Positions 22,494 through 35,000 of a stretch of DNA of 64,000 bases are shown here, in pieces. Location of the stretch: positions 1,569,749 through 1,633,748 of the forward strand of contig CAXAMN010027472.1 of assembly GCA_963970005.1 (NCBI GenBank), given 5' to 3'. The notes under the pieces are model-generated. The model made no database searches, was not told the DNA's origin, and worked only from the letters and a program-made list of their open reading frames with translations. Origin of the DNA: Durusdinium trenchii. Its lineage: Eukaryota; Sar; Dinophyceae; Suessiales; Symbiodiniaceae. The stretch's first letter is position 1, and every line of letters starts with the position of its first letter. The position numbers and the translations under genes were made by a program.

Positions 22494-22974
22494 AGGCATA
22501 TGGAAAGACACGATTTTCTGGGAGCAGAAACCCGACATGGGACCCAGCATTTGTTTAAATCTATTTGTGGTATACCTATATAGCTATACCCATTTTAGGA
22601 GGTACTTCACAGGTCGACTCCAGGTAGCTGCTTCTTTCGAATTGGTCCGAGTTCTTGAACCCCACTCGAACGCGTTCCATCGTCTCGTCGCCTCATCAAC
22701 CTTCGGACCTTCGATGTCCCTCGTGGTCCGTGCGGCGGGCGAACGGAGGGACGGTACGGTGCGCGCGCCGGGCGAACGGAGAGAGCCGTGGTGGATGGAG
22801 AGAACGGAGAACGTCGTACGGTAGGTTCCCTGAAGAGAACGGATGTGCTTGTGGAAGGCTGCAGATCTTGACACGATCGCAGCGGAAACGGGTTGGCATC
22901 CTACAATTTTTGGCTATCCATGTATGGAATAGCTACCTACATTCTACATTGGGTCTTAAATGGAGTTCATGAAT

Positions 22975-23060
22975 GTAACAAGTAGTAACAGGTGCCACGC
23001 TAGTAGTAACAGGTGCCTTACTAGTAGTAACAAGAAGCTACTAGGAACAAATGCCACGCT
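22975..23060. repeat. AGTAGTAACAGGTGCC tandem repeat (inverse of the 7.1-kb repeat)
   Basis: About four degenerate copies of AAGTGCCACGCTAGTAGTAAC-type units, the reverse complement of the array near 7.1 kb. Confidence 0.65.
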
Positions 23061-23063
23061 TCT

Positions 23064-23176
23064 TTCTTGCCCTAGGGATCGAAGTACCTTCTCAGAAGGT
23101 GATTGGAGACTATTTATGTAGGCTTTGAGGGTCCAATTACCTTCTGAGAAGGTATGTGGATCCCTAGGGCAAGAAA
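23064..23176. mobile_element. CCCTAGGGATCC MITE, copy 2 (inverted orientation)
   Basis: The TIRs extend outward as TTTCTTGCCCTAGGGATC and GATCCCTAGGGCAAGAAA. Internal CCTTCTCAGAAGG occurs at one side and its palindromic equivalent at the other. Confidence 0.75.
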
Positions 23177-23356
23177 ACATTAAACATCTTTTCCCTGTCC
23201 GTGGTCCTTGTTGCTTCGGGACGACTCCCCGGATCCGACCTTCGTGTTTCCTGGTGACGTTCGTCCGGTGCGGTTCACCACCGATCTGGTCGGCTTCTAA
23301 AACCACCTAGCTGTTGGAAGGTCCTGGTCCATGATAATCCATGGAATCCATACATT

Positions 23357-23460
23357 CCCTAAGGATCCAGTCGTACCTTCTCAGAAGGTACGACTGGACC
23401 CTCCTGGCGCCTACAGTGTCTCCAATCACCGTACATGAGAAGGTACTTGGATTATCAGGG
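23357..23460. mobile_element. CCCTAGGGATCC MITE, copy 3 (diverged)
   Basis: It starts CCCTAAGGATCCAGTCGTAC and ends CTTGGATTATCAGGG. The interior is of the CTCCTGGCGCCTACA subtype, shared with the copy at 59.89 kb. Confidence 0.65.
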
Positions 23461-23614
23461 ATTGGCCCCTGAAACCATACCATACATGGACGGTTCTGGA
23501 CAACACGATGGATTTGGGCTGGACAGCACCGACTGTCAACGATTTCCTGATGTCCAGTGGATGTCAATAGTGCAATTTTAAAACATACCCGTGAATGCCA
23601 CCCAAACTTCAGAG

Positions 23615-23661
23615 GGCACGATTAGCAGGGAAGAGGTAGGATGAGGGAAGGGGTAGGATTT
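23615..23661 (+). repeat. Left terminal inverted repeat of the 29-kb element
   Basis: It begins GGCACGATTAGCAGGGAAGA and contains two copies of GGGAAGRGGTAGGAT. Compared with the right end it has one mismatch (G/C at position 11). Similarity stops abruptly after 47 bp. Confidence 0.8.
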
Positions 23662-25182
23662 TCATCAAGAAGTATGCATAGTCAAAAGTTAGCCAAACAC
23701 AAGTGAGTGTGTAAGTGCATGTAAGTTGCAATCAAAACTGTTTTCCAACAAATGCCAATAGGACCAGTATGGGAGCATTGGGCTGACTAAAGTGAGCATG
23801 GAAGGTGATTCCTTTGGCATGTTGAGTCCGTTCACCTGCATATTTTTTTAATAAGGGGGACACTGGGGGGCGGCAGCTGGATGTTTCCATAATAGCGCCG
23901 TGTATCCGACCCTTCGTCCCCTACATTGACATGAGCTTGGCTTCCCTCATCTAATGTGTGAAACACACAGGCACAGTTAAACTGTGGCGATGCACTGCAC
24001 CGCATTCCTGGTGCAGTGCAGCGTGGGGAAGCTACACTCTGGTGATTTTAAGCAAACTGCTGAGATGCTTTAAGTAGGGCTATAACTCCTCCAAATCACA
24101 GAAACGCTGAATTTAATTAGCCCACCTAATTAATCATACAATTGTAACAATGACATGCCGTGGCTTGCCACTTTATCTCTACTACTGTATCTATGTAGCT
24201 TTTTGCCATCTAAGAGAAAGAACTGTCAGTCAAAAGGGGTGTATTCTGCTGCAGGCAGTGGTTAATCTTAAAAATGCTTCAAAGGTGCAAAAGTGTTTCC
24301 ACTAACCTTTGACACCTGGGATTGCCCAAGTTTAACCCAAGATACCTACATTTGTTTGTTTGTATAGCTGTTGGCGCCGGACACGTTTATTATAACTTAC
24401 CACCTCGGCCGGACAATTCATTATTTTAACCAATGCTTGAGAGGGAATTGCTTGATTTGGCTCATTGCCTGCGAACCAGCTTCCGAACAATATGCCCGGG
24501 ACTCAGCCCGAACGACTCAGAGCTTTGCCAAGGTCTTTTTCAGTAGTGAATTGGAAAAACAGTATATTATTTGAACGCTGATAGCATTACATAAGGTAAT
24601 ACTAGAGGTTGTTGTTTGGCTTGCAGGGATCAACAATTCAGAGCCCACTGCAACACTCATAGTACTGTAGTACTAGTTCAGATTTGTAATTGACTGATTT
24701 AGCGAAGGCTGAAATGAAAGTTCATTCCTTGTAGTAACAAGTCTTCAACACTTTTTCATAGGGCCTTGCCAACTGTATTGTCAAGCAGTGACGCTTGTTT
24801 CATGCTGTGTATGACATGGAACGCACATGTCACATTCATGTGGATAGATTTCAGCATCAAGAATCAAGTTGGATGTGAATCAATCATTTTGTGCACGTGA
24901 CGTAGACTCAACAGTCGACAGTTTGTGGAATAATACTCAACTTGCTACCTAAAATCAACGACTTTGCAGGTTCGGTCGGTCTTTCAAAAGAATTACTTTG
25001 CAGGTTCGGTCGGTCACACAAATTTTTACAAAGCAATGGGAGTCCACAGTTCTCCATGAATCAATTTAAGCGCAAATTCAAAAACACAAATTTGGTGCTA
25101 AGAATTGTAGTAGCGGCTAACCGTCACTGTTTAACTACTACACTGGTCGGACTAATCTCTCGGTCGGGAACTTGCTGTAGCC
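23662..25182. other. Element left arm, no clear gene
   Basis: AT-richer DNA with scattered YCGG motifs. CTTTGCAGGTTCGGTCGGTC occurs twice (about 24963 and 24998). A short protein-like stretch around 24465-24530 (ACEPASEQYARDSARTTQS) might be an exon but has no supporting partner. Confidence 0.4.
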
Positions 25183-26800
25183 ATGAGTGTCAGTCGGTCT
25201 CCCATTGCTGCGCCGGTCGTTCATTGTGGTGTCGCGCCCTTGCCGGACATTCAGAGTGGGCCGCCATTACTGGAGTTGACCTCGGAGGTCTTAAGGGCGT
25301 ACTTCATCAGATGCCGGCTGGACTTGAGTGAGGGGCAGTGCAATCATTTGCTGTCCCAGCCGGACCTGTAATTTGGATTGGTTTACTGATGCAGACGTTT
25401 TAGTTTTGAAATATCTTAGTTGGCTGACAGCATTGAACCAGATCTTCCAGTTAGTTAAGTAAGTTTTCCGCTTCCACACATCAGGTGCTTGCGCCTTTTG
25501 GAGCGCTTATCGTCGGACTTTCCAGGGGTGGACGAGATCCACAACCGGCGCCTCTCCTGCAATTTGATGTGGTGAACTCATAATATGAATGCACGATGTG
25601 GTGAACTCAAATAATTAACAGGCGCAGTGATCATGATGTCAGGCAGTTCAGCTACGAGCACTTCACCATCAGGTCGGACCAGGTGAACACTCACCCTTTG
25701 CTCAGGCTGCTTGTTGGCAGTTAGCAAAGATGTCCTTGATTGCAGATTGCTAGTCATTATTTGCCCTAAGGTTTTAACTGGGTAGATCTGTTATAACTTA
25801 TTATAGCTGAATCTGAGGATTGCCAACCAAAGGCTGCTGTCGCGGAACCTCGCGCAGGTCGTACTTTGGACGTGCAACTTTCGGGGACAGCAGCGACAAC
25901 TTGGTCGGGAAGGCACAACGGCCGAGCTTGCTGCTTATTGTCAGCGTGCCTATTTGTCGGCCCCACATCAGATGGTCATCGTGCCGTACCGTGGTCGGGT
26001 GTTTGGTGCCATGCACATGTTTACAGGGGCCGGGCAAACCAATGAGATTTTTCGGACTGCGCCCAACCCGTTCGGCGGTGGTTTCTTTGGTTAATATCAA
26101 TTAGCACAGTTTTCTTTGGATCTCATCTAGTCACGTTAGTCAGTCAGAACTTGAAAACCTATCTATTATTCATTGCTCTATCCATTCAAAACTAAATGAT
26201 GACCTATTATTAAATCTTATTGTGTTCAGTTCATGATGAGTTGAGTTTGGTCCCCATAAAATGTAACTAGTCAGTCAATTAAATTAGTTACTAAAAAGAT
26301 TTCGATGATGACCCTGTCGACTGTTTTAGTTCTGCGACCAAGGTGAGCACGTCATTTTCACTTATGCCGGACTTCATCTCCAAGCGATTGAAGGTTATGA
26401 GCGGCAGGGCTTTCTTGTTCAACAGGTGGAATCGGGGCGGAGCTCATGACGAGACCAACTGAGGGCGTTCACTTTGGTAGGTAGGGCTTTGGGCGGGCAG
26501 CAATGCATGATCATGTCGGACCAACTTTTAAGTTTGAATGTGCTCAGGGCAGTGCCAAGTTGTTCAATTGTTTGGGCCGGACAGACATCATTATAGACGT
26601 TTGACCGCCTCAAATAGGCACAACTCGACCAGTGAATTATAAAAAGCAATTGAATCGGATCCTGTTTCTCAATAGCCACATTGATTCCAGGCAGACTGCT
26701 GCTTTTCCCATTAATTAGTAGTTCTTAGGTGGTTTGCATAAAATGTCATGTGTTCGTTTTCCAGGAACACCAATCAGTGAGCCTGCCCCTTGCCCTTTGA
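25183..26800 (+). CDS. Unknown multi-exon gene, paralogue A
   Basis: Hand-spliced exons: 25183-25367, 25485-25568, 25643-25682, 25807-~26089, 26330-26425, 26765-26800. Phases agree across the first three junctions and the last; the exon 4/5 junction is unresolved. Readable segments are LTSEVLRAYFIRCRLDLSEG, CLRLLERLSSDFPGVDEIHN, FSYEHFTIRSDQ, LSRNLAQVVLWTCNFRGQQR, QMVIVPYRGRVFGAMHMF and CDQGEHVIFTYAGLHLQAIE. I do not recognise the family. A second gene at 35.2 kb aligns with it segment by segment and shares the first two intron positions, the best evidence that both are real. Exon 4 is not apparent from ATG-initiated ORFs because it lacks an early start codon. Function unknown. Confidence 0.6.
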
Positions 26801-27420
26801 TCCCATGCTCGCTTCCTGAGGCTCACACCTTGACTGGTTTTGCTTTGACTGTTGCAATCTCAGAGCAATCTCTGGACATCTCAATCATCACGCCATTAGA
26901 GTACATGTCAGTTCACCAAATGCTGCTTGCATTGTGCAGTGTCATGTCCTGGGCGCATGTCTTAAATGATTTCAGAATTCATCATTGCACATATTAATGG
27001 CATTTTGCGGAGTAGGTGTTTTTCACTTTTTGAATCTATCCTAGGCCGGACTTTGGCTGGGCACATGGGCAGGAGGACATTGCTGAGGCAAGCCTTGCAT
27101 GTTTATAAATACCTTCAACTGGGTCAAATCCTGTGAGTGAGTCTTGCACATTGCCTCATGACATGATTGATTGTGCTGGTCTGGGGTTTTTGCAATTCTG
27201 CACCACTTAGATATTCCTTTGCTGCTGTTTAAAGCACAAGCAATTCACTGATTGGCTGGATGCATCACAACCTGCTAATCTTCATCACCACTGAGACTTA
27301 CCACAGATCAATACAGCATACCCACAATCACTGACTGACTGAGCTTGATCTTTCACAGATTTCAATTTCTGGTCGGACACAACCTCGCGTGAGTCTGAGT
27401 CTCACTTCGTCGGACAAATC
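26801..27420. other. Spacer within the element
   Basis: AT-rich DNA without a protein-like frame. Confidence 0.4.
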
Positions 27421-28826
27421 ATGGCGTCTCCTGCTGGAACTCCTCGGTCGGGCAAGGGGCAGGGCAAGCGGCAGCAAGGGAGGCTGGACTACAATCAGGA
27501 CGGACTGATGCCCGAGCTGCTCAATCAGCCGGGCGAAGACCTTGCGACGCCGGGCATGCGGATCATCGTTTACGGGGCGGACCACGAGTACAGGAAGTGC
27601 CTGCACCCCTCACCGAATCGAAACTTTGATGACATTGGAAGTTTTATATTTGTGGTTTTGCAAGTATTGCATGGCAATCATGAATTGGCAAAGCCAGTGG
27701 TTTGCAAACTCCAATAATGGTTTGTTATTTGTTTATTCATGTGTGACTTCAGACAATTGATGTAATAGCATTGCCAATTTCAATTGTTGCTGTGTCTTGG
27801 GGCTCATTCATGGTGTTCAAGCACCATTTATTTTTTGGGTCGCATTATGAATGAAGGGTCAGAAACTGTGTCATCAAAATACACTTGCATTGGCTCACTG
27901 TGCGTGCAACTAAGAATTCGTGAGGGGCTGCGACATCGTGCAAAAGTATTTTAAGGTGACGGACAAGGAAGCTGGCACTCATGTGCATCTGGACGTGCGC
28001 GGGCTGATGCCCAGGGACCCCAATGCCCACCATCGGACGGACGGCGGCTTGGAAGAGGAACAGGATTGTTTTACTTTGAGCTTTGTTTTACAAAGTAGCA
28101 ACAGGGAATGTAAATGTTATTTGAATTTGTGTCAGGCAACATTTGAACTGTTCAGAGCAGTCAGGCTGTCCCAGCCATAACTTGGAATTGCTCAACTCCT
28201 TGATGGAGGAGGAGCACTTTGGTCGTGGATTCAAAACCCTCTACGCTATGTTGATGGGCTACCAGCGGGTCGGTCCAAGGGAAATGCCGGACCACTCGAT
28301 TTACGTCGGACTTTATTGCAGCCTGGTACAATAGCGTCGTTGTGAGGAATTGGAATGTTGAGTTCTTGTATTGGCTGATGTGGTTTTTGTGTGTTCTGAT
28401 GTGCTTAGTTAGTAATCCTAAGGTAGTTGAGACAAACAAATACCTGAATTGATAGATTACAGTTGGTCACACTTCAAAACCTGTGACTGAGGCACGCAGG
28501 GCAAGCACAGGTCGGCCATTTTGGGGACGACTCTTGCGGCGGTCCTGAAGGTGCCTGTGGCATTCCTGACGTACAGTGGCTTAGGCCCTGAGCTGGAATG
28601 GTGGTCGGTCCAGTTGCCAGTGGAGATAGTCACTCAAAAGCTCAACCCTTTGATTGAGCTGGCCAATTTTGGAATGGCCGGACCTTTGGTCAATCGGAAC
28701 ATTCCTGTCCGTCGTGCCCAGCAGCAGCCGGAGATGCCACAAAGAAAGGTCGGACCGCCAAACCTGCAGAAGGCAGAGTTTCGGCGACAATCTCTCGCTC
28801 GGGCCCCTCGATTTGATATAGATTGA
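27421..28826 (+). CDS. Unknown multi-exon gene
   Basis: The ATG at 27421 begins MASPAGTPRSGKGQGKRQQG, a basic Gly/Lys/Gln-rich N-terminus, followed by PGMRIIVYGADHEYRKCLHP. Further exons are about 27915-28064 (DIVQKYFKVTDKEAGTHVHL, VRGLMPRDPNAHHRTDGG), about 28178-28325 (LLNSLMEEEHFGRGFKTLYA, MGYQRVGPREMPDHSIYVGL) and 28500-28826 (AVLKVPVAFLTYSGLGPELE, PLIELANFGMAGPLVNRNIP, then a Gln/Arg-rich tail). The third-to-fourth exon junction (CTG|GTACAA to GCAG|GGC) is in phase; the first two junctions are not resolved. I recognise no domain. Confidence 0.5.
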
Positions 28827-28935
28827 TCTTTATTTTTTTGTTTTTTACTAACTTGTGTCTTTGTGCTTTTCTATGGTTCTCGCAATTGTTCTATAATCTT
28901 TGCTTCTGTATTCCATAATCTTTGCTTCTCTCAGG

Positions 28936-29257
28936 CACGCGCATACCTTCAAGACCAGCATCCAGCAGCTGCAGCAGCATTGTCGGACGAGAAGTTGCCG
29001 ACGGACGACTACCATTGGATTGCATCTTTCCTGCATTGCAATTATGTTTCTATGATTTTTTTCCTCGACCAGCCCCAGCCTGTAGATTCATCATCATATC
29101 AACGTTTTTTTGGTCAACAGGCGGCCTGTTGCAGGTCCAGTTTTGATCAGTAAGGCAATGGCCAACATTGCCGGGGCAAGCCCTTATGGTCGACATATTG
29201 CGGCGGACCTTACTACAACGGTTGTCCGTGGCTTGAATAATTTCAACTGGTTTGTTT
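28936..29257 (+). CDS. Possible exons of an unknown gene
   Basis: Two protein-like blocks lie behind good 3' splice sites. The first follows CTCTCAG at 28935 and reads ARAYLQDQHPAAAAALSDEK then PTDDYHW. The second follows TCAACAG at about 29120 and reads RPVAGPVLISKAMANIAGAS, ADLTTTVVRGLNNFNWFV and stop. They could be 3' exons of the gene ending at 28826, if its stop is intronic, or a separate gene. A third fragment, VRPDQIQVGGTLGRALGKHC, sits near 29468. Confidence 0.4.
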
Positions 29258-29685
29258 GATGTAAGTATTTGAGTACTTTTGACATTGAAACGCCAAACCG
29301 CCAAACTAAATTGTATAGTTTTGATGGCTGATACATCAAGATTCTAACACATATACATAACTTATTTGTAATTGTTAGCCTGTGTTTTCACAGATGAAAT
29401 TGATTTTGATTTCTATTTTATTACAAACGCTGTCGCAAAGAGAGTCTTTGATTGACTGAAGCTAAGGTGAGGCCGGACCAAATCCAAGTTGGAGGGACTT
29501 TAGGTCGGGCTTTGGGAAAGCATTGCGGATGAAAGCAATGCGTGCAATGCACCCAAGAAGCAACTCGACCTGATTTAACCGTTAAGTTTTGTTATTTTTA
29601 TTTTGTTTTAATTGCATTCAGTAGTTAGTTGATTGTTTCATGCACATTGGATGCTTTGACAAACTGAGGCGACGACGAGGAATTC

Positions 29686-31567
29686 ATGGCCTACAAGTTG
29701 GCAACGCACATGAGGCTGGACAAATTGGACATTCCAGAGGACGCGCAGACCTTTCAGGACAGGAAGTACCGAATCAAGCTCAAGGACATACTGGCCGGAC
29801 GAGACTTTGGCAAGCAGATCAAGCTCGAATTCACAGAGCATGAACGGCAGTGCTGGGAGGAGATGCGGCTGCAGGCCGAGCAGGATTCGGAGCAGGGGGA
29901 GCTCAACAATTACGGGGAGTGGAAGGGCAGGCTGAAGGGGAAGGGCAGCAAGGACAAGGGCAAGGGCCGTGGCAAGGACATTGTCAAGGGTAGCAAGCGG
30001 GATCCTTTTGCTCCCAAGGCTGACAAATCCTCGGGGTCGGAGGCGTCGGAGGAGGTCTTCGAGTTGGAGCAGCCATCGTCGGGCAGCGGGTCGGCCACGA
30101 GGATTCACTCCAGTGGGAGGAAGAGGCCGGGCGAGGAAGGACTTGCTGCTTCTGCCAAGCAGCTGAGGCCGGACTCCGCAGCCGATCCGGCAGCAGCCGA
30201 TCCGGCAGCCGTGCCCAAGCCGATCAACCTGAGGCTGCAAGGTCGTGGCTGGGCGGATGCCCAAGAGGAGGAGGAGGAGGAACGTCGGCAGGAGGAAGCA
30301 CCAAGGCCGGAGGCTGAAGTCAGGGAGGATGGCAGGAAGGCGGTCAAGAAGGAGGTCGAGCAGTCCGCCGGCGAAGCCTTGGCAGAGGTCGGACTTGGAG
30401 AAGGAGAGGTTGAGCAGGATGTTGAGTTGGCCGGACATGACGCCGCAGACCTCCCACTGGAAGTGCCGGAGCTCGGGACGGACCAACCTCATCAGGAGGA
30501 GGAGGAGCAAGAGGCTCCGCCGCACTTGGGAGTTCACCCTCGTCAGAAGGTCGTGCTGCCCAAGGCCATGCCGGTCCAGCCTACTGCAGCGCCTCAGACC
30601 TTGGCCTTGTCGGACACGTCGTCGGGCGGCTGCGGCAAGGGGATTGGCGGCAACAAAATGCCAGGGCCATCAATGAAGGCCGCGCGCAGGGACTCTGCTG
30701 GTCGGACAGTCCGTGGACGGGGCTCACTGAAGGCGGAGGATGTGCCTGTGCCGCCGGGGCCGACTGCGCGGCCGGTGGAAAGTTTGGCCGTGCATCGTGC
30801 TGGGACGGACTCTGCTGCAGCTGAGCAGGACAAGGACAAGGAGATCCGCAAGCTCGAGCTTCAGGTCAAACTGAAGGAGCTTGAGTTGGCCAATGCCACT
30901 GCCGCTGCCAAGGCCACGGCCCAGGCCGCTCAGTCCGCCCAAGGGTTGGACTACTATTGGTCGGAGCCAGGCTGGGACTGGGTCAAAGTCAAGTTCAAAT
31001 CATGTCAGTGGTCAGATGTTCCAACTATTGAATTGTGTTTTTTAATGAGGCAATCATATATCAGTCAGTGTAATTTGACAAGTTTTAATAGAATTTGAGT
31101 TGCAGGTCGTCCTGATCATCCTCCAGCACCCTGGCACACGTCCGGCAAGGGTGCTGTTGATCCTGCCTGGGCAATTTGGACTGATGGGTTAGTAATTTTC
31201 TTACGTTGTTCCTTCTAGTTGCACAGACAGACTTTTTAGTTTAGTCGTTATTTTAACATGATCGGAGTGAGTAGCACTTCCTGGATTGTGTCAGGCACGT
31301 TACAATGCCGGCCAACTTGCATCGTCGGGCGCATCCAGCAGCGCTGGTGGATTCCAATGGGGGCCGGCGGGCTATGACTCTGCCGCTTCAGAGTGGTCGG
31401 CGGGTCAGAACTCTTGGCAGGACCTTCCTCACCAGTCGGACGCCAGCGGCGGGAAGCCGGGCAAGGGCCAGGGCGGCCCTGTGCAAGGCAAGTCGTTCAG
31501 GGGCGCGCCCTCGCAGCCAGCAGCGGTGTACCCGTGGCCGTACCAGAATAAGGGCGCGCCGTCGTAG
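29686..31567 (+). CDS. Basic low-complexity protein, three exons, ~558 aa
   Basis: Exons 29686-31003, 31106-31191 and 31295-31567 join in phase through GT-AG introns of about 100 bp. The N-terminal ~80 residues are charged and helical-looking (LKDILAGRDFGKQIKLEF, EHERQCWEEMRLQAEQ). They are followed by a Gly/Lys repeat (KGKGSKDKGKGRGKD), long Ala/Pro/Glu-rich stretches, a probable coiled coil (KDKEIRKLELQVKLKELELA), a Trp-rich patch (YYWSEPGWDWVKVKF) and a Gly/Ser/Gln-rich C-terminus (GQNSWQDLPHQSDASGGKPG). The pattern suggests a nucleic-acid-binding or condensate-forming structural protein, perhaps gag-like, but there is no recognised domain. A large antisense ORF (29638-30537) is a shadow of this low-complexity sequence. 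Confidence 0.65.
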
Positions 31568-33234
31568 GTCTGTCCGATTCATTTTGTCGGACATTTTATA
31601 ATTGAATTTGGTTGGACTGATTGAATTTGGTCGGACTGCAAGCGCACAATTTAAGGACGTACTTTGTCCAAAAGGGCGCTGTCCGACCAAAGCACATTGC
31701 ATGTCAGATGAATTTTAAAAACAGTGCATGACAACCGTGGAGGGCAGAGTGCACAATCAGGTCTTGAAATCTCAAAGTCGGACGGAGTCTGGTGCATGTA
31801 CTTTCTCAGTAGTATTCAGTGCACTTTCAGTTTCGTGATGATAGGATCAGCTCATTGAACAGCTCTCTCAGCCTGTTATTTTGGGTGTTGGCGGTCATCA
31901 TGTTCAATCCAATTCATGGCAGTCCTTCACAAATGCCAGGTGCGCTGGGCCAGTGGTAGCTTGAGGCACAGCTCTGCGGCGGGTGGGCACCTTTAACGTG
32001 TCAGGCGTCTAAGGTGTGACTCGAGTCTCAGGTTTTTGTCACAGTTGTATTTGCATTTCCAAATGCCATGGCTATTCCAAAAGAAAGGTGAAGCGAGCTT
32101 CAGAATGGTTGCATTTGTTCATGTCAACTATTCATCGGTAAACTGTCCAAGTGTTTCTTCTCTTAATGTGCCTCGGCTGTTTGGGGCACTGACATTCATG
32201 GCATCTCAAAAAATTGGCGCTCACCTCCAGCAAGTAACAAATCAATGGATTGAGATCTGTAACATCAAGAACTGACTTCAAGGATTAGACAAGTCAAGTG
32301 ACACACACACATGTTTGGGCTCATTGTGTCAATGTAGCGTTAGCTATTAGTCAGCTGCACAGTTTGCGGTCAGGTTTTTTATGACAGAAATGTGACATGG
32401 CTGCTTGAGGTCAGTTTGGTTGAAGTCTTTTGTTTTGTTGGTATTAAAGCTTTAGCTCTTTTTTCTTGAGCTGCGTTCTCAACCATCAAGTGATACAACG
32501 CAGAGAATCAGAAGTCATGACCGTGTGACTGTGACAGGGTCGGTGCAACCACACTTGTTTAAATCAATCTTGTTCAGCGACCTTAGAGTATTGAACTGTG
32601 TTCTAATTTCATTTCAGACAGTGCCCTATATACAAAGTTCTTTTCCAAACACATTCAGCTGGTTTATGGCTTGAAGATTCACATGGCATTTCCAAAGTCA
32701 ATTGGAATGGAACAACATCTGACTTCAGGACTGACCTGGCCGGACGATGCATTTCTTCACGGCGGAGGCAAGTGGCAGACCTGTTGGACTTTTTCCTGTG
32801 CTTACATACCACTCCTATTGGCAATTTGTGGCACCAAATCGACTTGTCATCAACACCGCCACTCCACAATGCACTCTCTGATTGTCACTGATCATCGCTG
32901 CTGATAACACATAGATGTCATATCATATATGCACTGCACTAGCAAATGAATGGGTCTGATCCATAAATATATTGACTTGCTGGAGGACATGGCAGCGGCT
33001 TTTGGTCGGACAAAGTGTGGCCCTTGGTCCAACCTCACAAAGCTGGTTTGTTTGGGCACATGTTCATTTGGATTTGTTGCATCGCCTACTGGCATTTGTT
33101 GACTTGCAAGTTGCTTGACACAGGGAAGGATTGCATGTTACAAAATTGAATTCTATCATTTTTGCTTGAAGTGCAGTGACCTCTTAAGCACCTTGCCTTC
33201 ACTCACAGCCGTCGGACTTTTTTGGTCGTGCGCA
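31568..33234. other. Spacer within the element
   Basis: Mostly AT-rich. Short exon-like fragments with the YCGG signature occur near 32735 (LTWPDDAFLHGGGKWQTCW) and 32990-33050, without neighbours that would make a gene model. Confidence 0.4.
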
Positions 33235-34196
33235 ATGGTCCGGAAGTCCAATGCTCCACGTGGTCCGACAAAGAGGCAAAAGGAGCGCAGGACAGTGAAG
33301 GAGCAGAAAGCGAGGCAGAAGAATGAGGCGCGGTTTGCCTCGGCCGTGCGGGGTTCACAGGCCAGCCTTTTGGAGCAGGACTTTCAATTTGTGACGGACA
33401 CGTTGCAGGACAATCCTCGCTGGATTCAGCCATTGGCCGGGCTTATTAGGTCGGGCGCATTGAACGGCATTTTGAAGGACAACTTTGATGAGGAAAACGC
33501 ATCATCAGTCGGACCAAAGTGGAAAGGTCGGGCAAAGACATGGCTGCAGCTGCCATTGGAGATGACGGTGGCCATGATTGAGGCCACCGGACTCAGTCTC
33601 CAGCCGGACCTCCGCACCGATGACTTTGTCAAGAGGGCGTTCCAATTGCAGTTCTGGGTCGGAGCAGGGCCAAAGATCCCTTTAAAAAGGACTGATATTC
33701 GGCAGGTCTCCACATTAGAGAGGTTTGCAAAACTTCGGGTTGAATCCCTTGGTGTCAACTACTTGAATTTGCTCAACAGCAAGGAGCCTCTGAAAGCAAA
33801 CATGGACTTGCACATTTGGTCGGTCACTGGGAATACTCTGTGCTGCTGTGCCCTGGCCAAGACGGAGGAGGATGGGTTGGAGTATGAGCTCCTACCATTG
33901 GCCAAGGGCGACCGGTGGATCTTGTCGGACCGCGCCTCCCCAAGTTGCCGGGTCAGGAGTGAATTGAAACCAAATTTTATGACTTCTTGTGCTGGGACTT
34001 CTTTTCTGATGAGTCATCACGTGAGCTGCCGGACTATGAATCTACCTGGGATGAGCCGGACAATGAAGCAGCAGAAGATATTTTGTCGACGTCAGCTCTC
34101 ACAGAGACTGGCGGCGCACCAACGGTCGTTCAGACTCCGGTAAAGCCGGCGGGAGCATTGAAGGGTTCACCATCGACAGCGTCACCTCAATCGTAG
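33235..34196 (+). CDS. Unknown protein with basic N-terminus; frame change near 33.95 kb
   Basis: The ATG at 33235 starts MVRKSNAPRGPTKRQKERRT, strongly basic, possibly a nuclear-localisation or nucleic-acid-binding tail. An apparently globular region follows: EQDFQFVTDTLQDNPRWIQP, LAGLIRSGALNGILKDNFDE, KTWLQLPLEMTVAMIEATGL, STLERFAKLRVESLGVNYLN and LLPLAKGDRWILSDRASP. The good frame fades after about 33950. An acidic tail in another frame (FFSDESSRELPDYESTWDEP to a stop at 34196) looks like its continuation, so either a short intron of about 60 bp (for example GG|GTCAGG) or a 1-nt frameshift lies between. Family unknown. Confidence 0.5.
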
Positions 34197-34886
34197 GTCA
34201 ATTCACAGACTGACGGACGGACTTGGCCGGTCGGAAATGACGGACCAATGTCGCGCCTAATTTATGACAATGGCCAGGTGGGCAGCATTAATAGTGAATT
34301 GGGCAGGAGTTGCTTCATGATTACTGTAGTTCAATCATTTTAAAGGCCGGTCCTTTTGTGATGTTGGCTGGACGGTTCCCTGGGCCAGGGTTACCATCAG
34401 ATCATGGGCTGCCCTTTCGGTCAAGTCAAATGAAGTAGTGAATTACCAATCCTGGTCAAATTTGCAAAGTGCTCTCAGCGTCACTGATCAAGGATCTGAT
34501 GGCCAGGCTGAATTCATTTTAGGACTTCACTTGTTTGTAGATTGGGCATTTCAATTTCCGTCGGTCAGGCCGTGCGCAAAAACAATGAATCATGCATTCC
34601 GAGCCTGTCTTGCCTGCAGAGACTTCACAGTTAGCTACAGTCAGTTGTTTGATGTTTTGAGTCTGCAAAGACGTCCATTGTAATCTAGATGATGGAAACC
34701 TCTGACACTCAATCAATGAAGTGTATGATGCCAATCTAATGCCTGGCCTTGCAGGCATGTGTTTATTTGTTTTTTCTCGGCTTGAAATATGAAGCACGTT
34801 TGACTTCTTGATTCATTGACCTGTCGCCATATTTTAATAATTCTGAATTCTGTGAGTTAGTAAGTCAGACATTCCGATTCCATCAA

Positions 34887-35000
34887 TCAATCAATGAATC
34901 AATCAATAAAGCAAGCAAGCAAGCTAAGCAAGCAAGCTAAGCAAGCAAGCAAGCAAGCAAAGCTAGCAAGCAATCAGTCAATCAATCAATCAAGTCAACC
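34887..35000. repeat. CAAT/CAAG tetranucleotide microsatellite
   Basis: ATCAATCAATGAATCAATC passes into AAGCAAGCAAGCTAAGCAAG and back to AATCAATC. Simple sequence in the spacer before paralogue B. Confidence 0.85.

Larger units (their letters stand above)
16964..23614. other. Non-coding region rich in small inverted-repeat elements
   Basis: There is no ORF with protein-like composition. The region holds at least five families of ~100-150 bp TIR elements, several recurring at 52.8-64 kb, with dispersed phrases such as AGGTCGACTCCAGGTA (19305, 22611 and again 53547). It ends just before the left terminal repeat of the 29-kb element. Confidence 0.65.

Noticed and set aside
24942-25331. 129-codon + strand ORF
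   Set aside because: It overlaps exon 1 of paralogue A in another frame. Its translation is less protein-like and it crosses a tandem duplication; the paralogue alignment supports the other frame.
29638-30537. 299-codon antisense ORF rich in Leu/Arg
   Set aside because: It is a shadow of the Ala/Glu/Pro/Gly-rich exon on the + strand; composition mirrors the biased coding strand.
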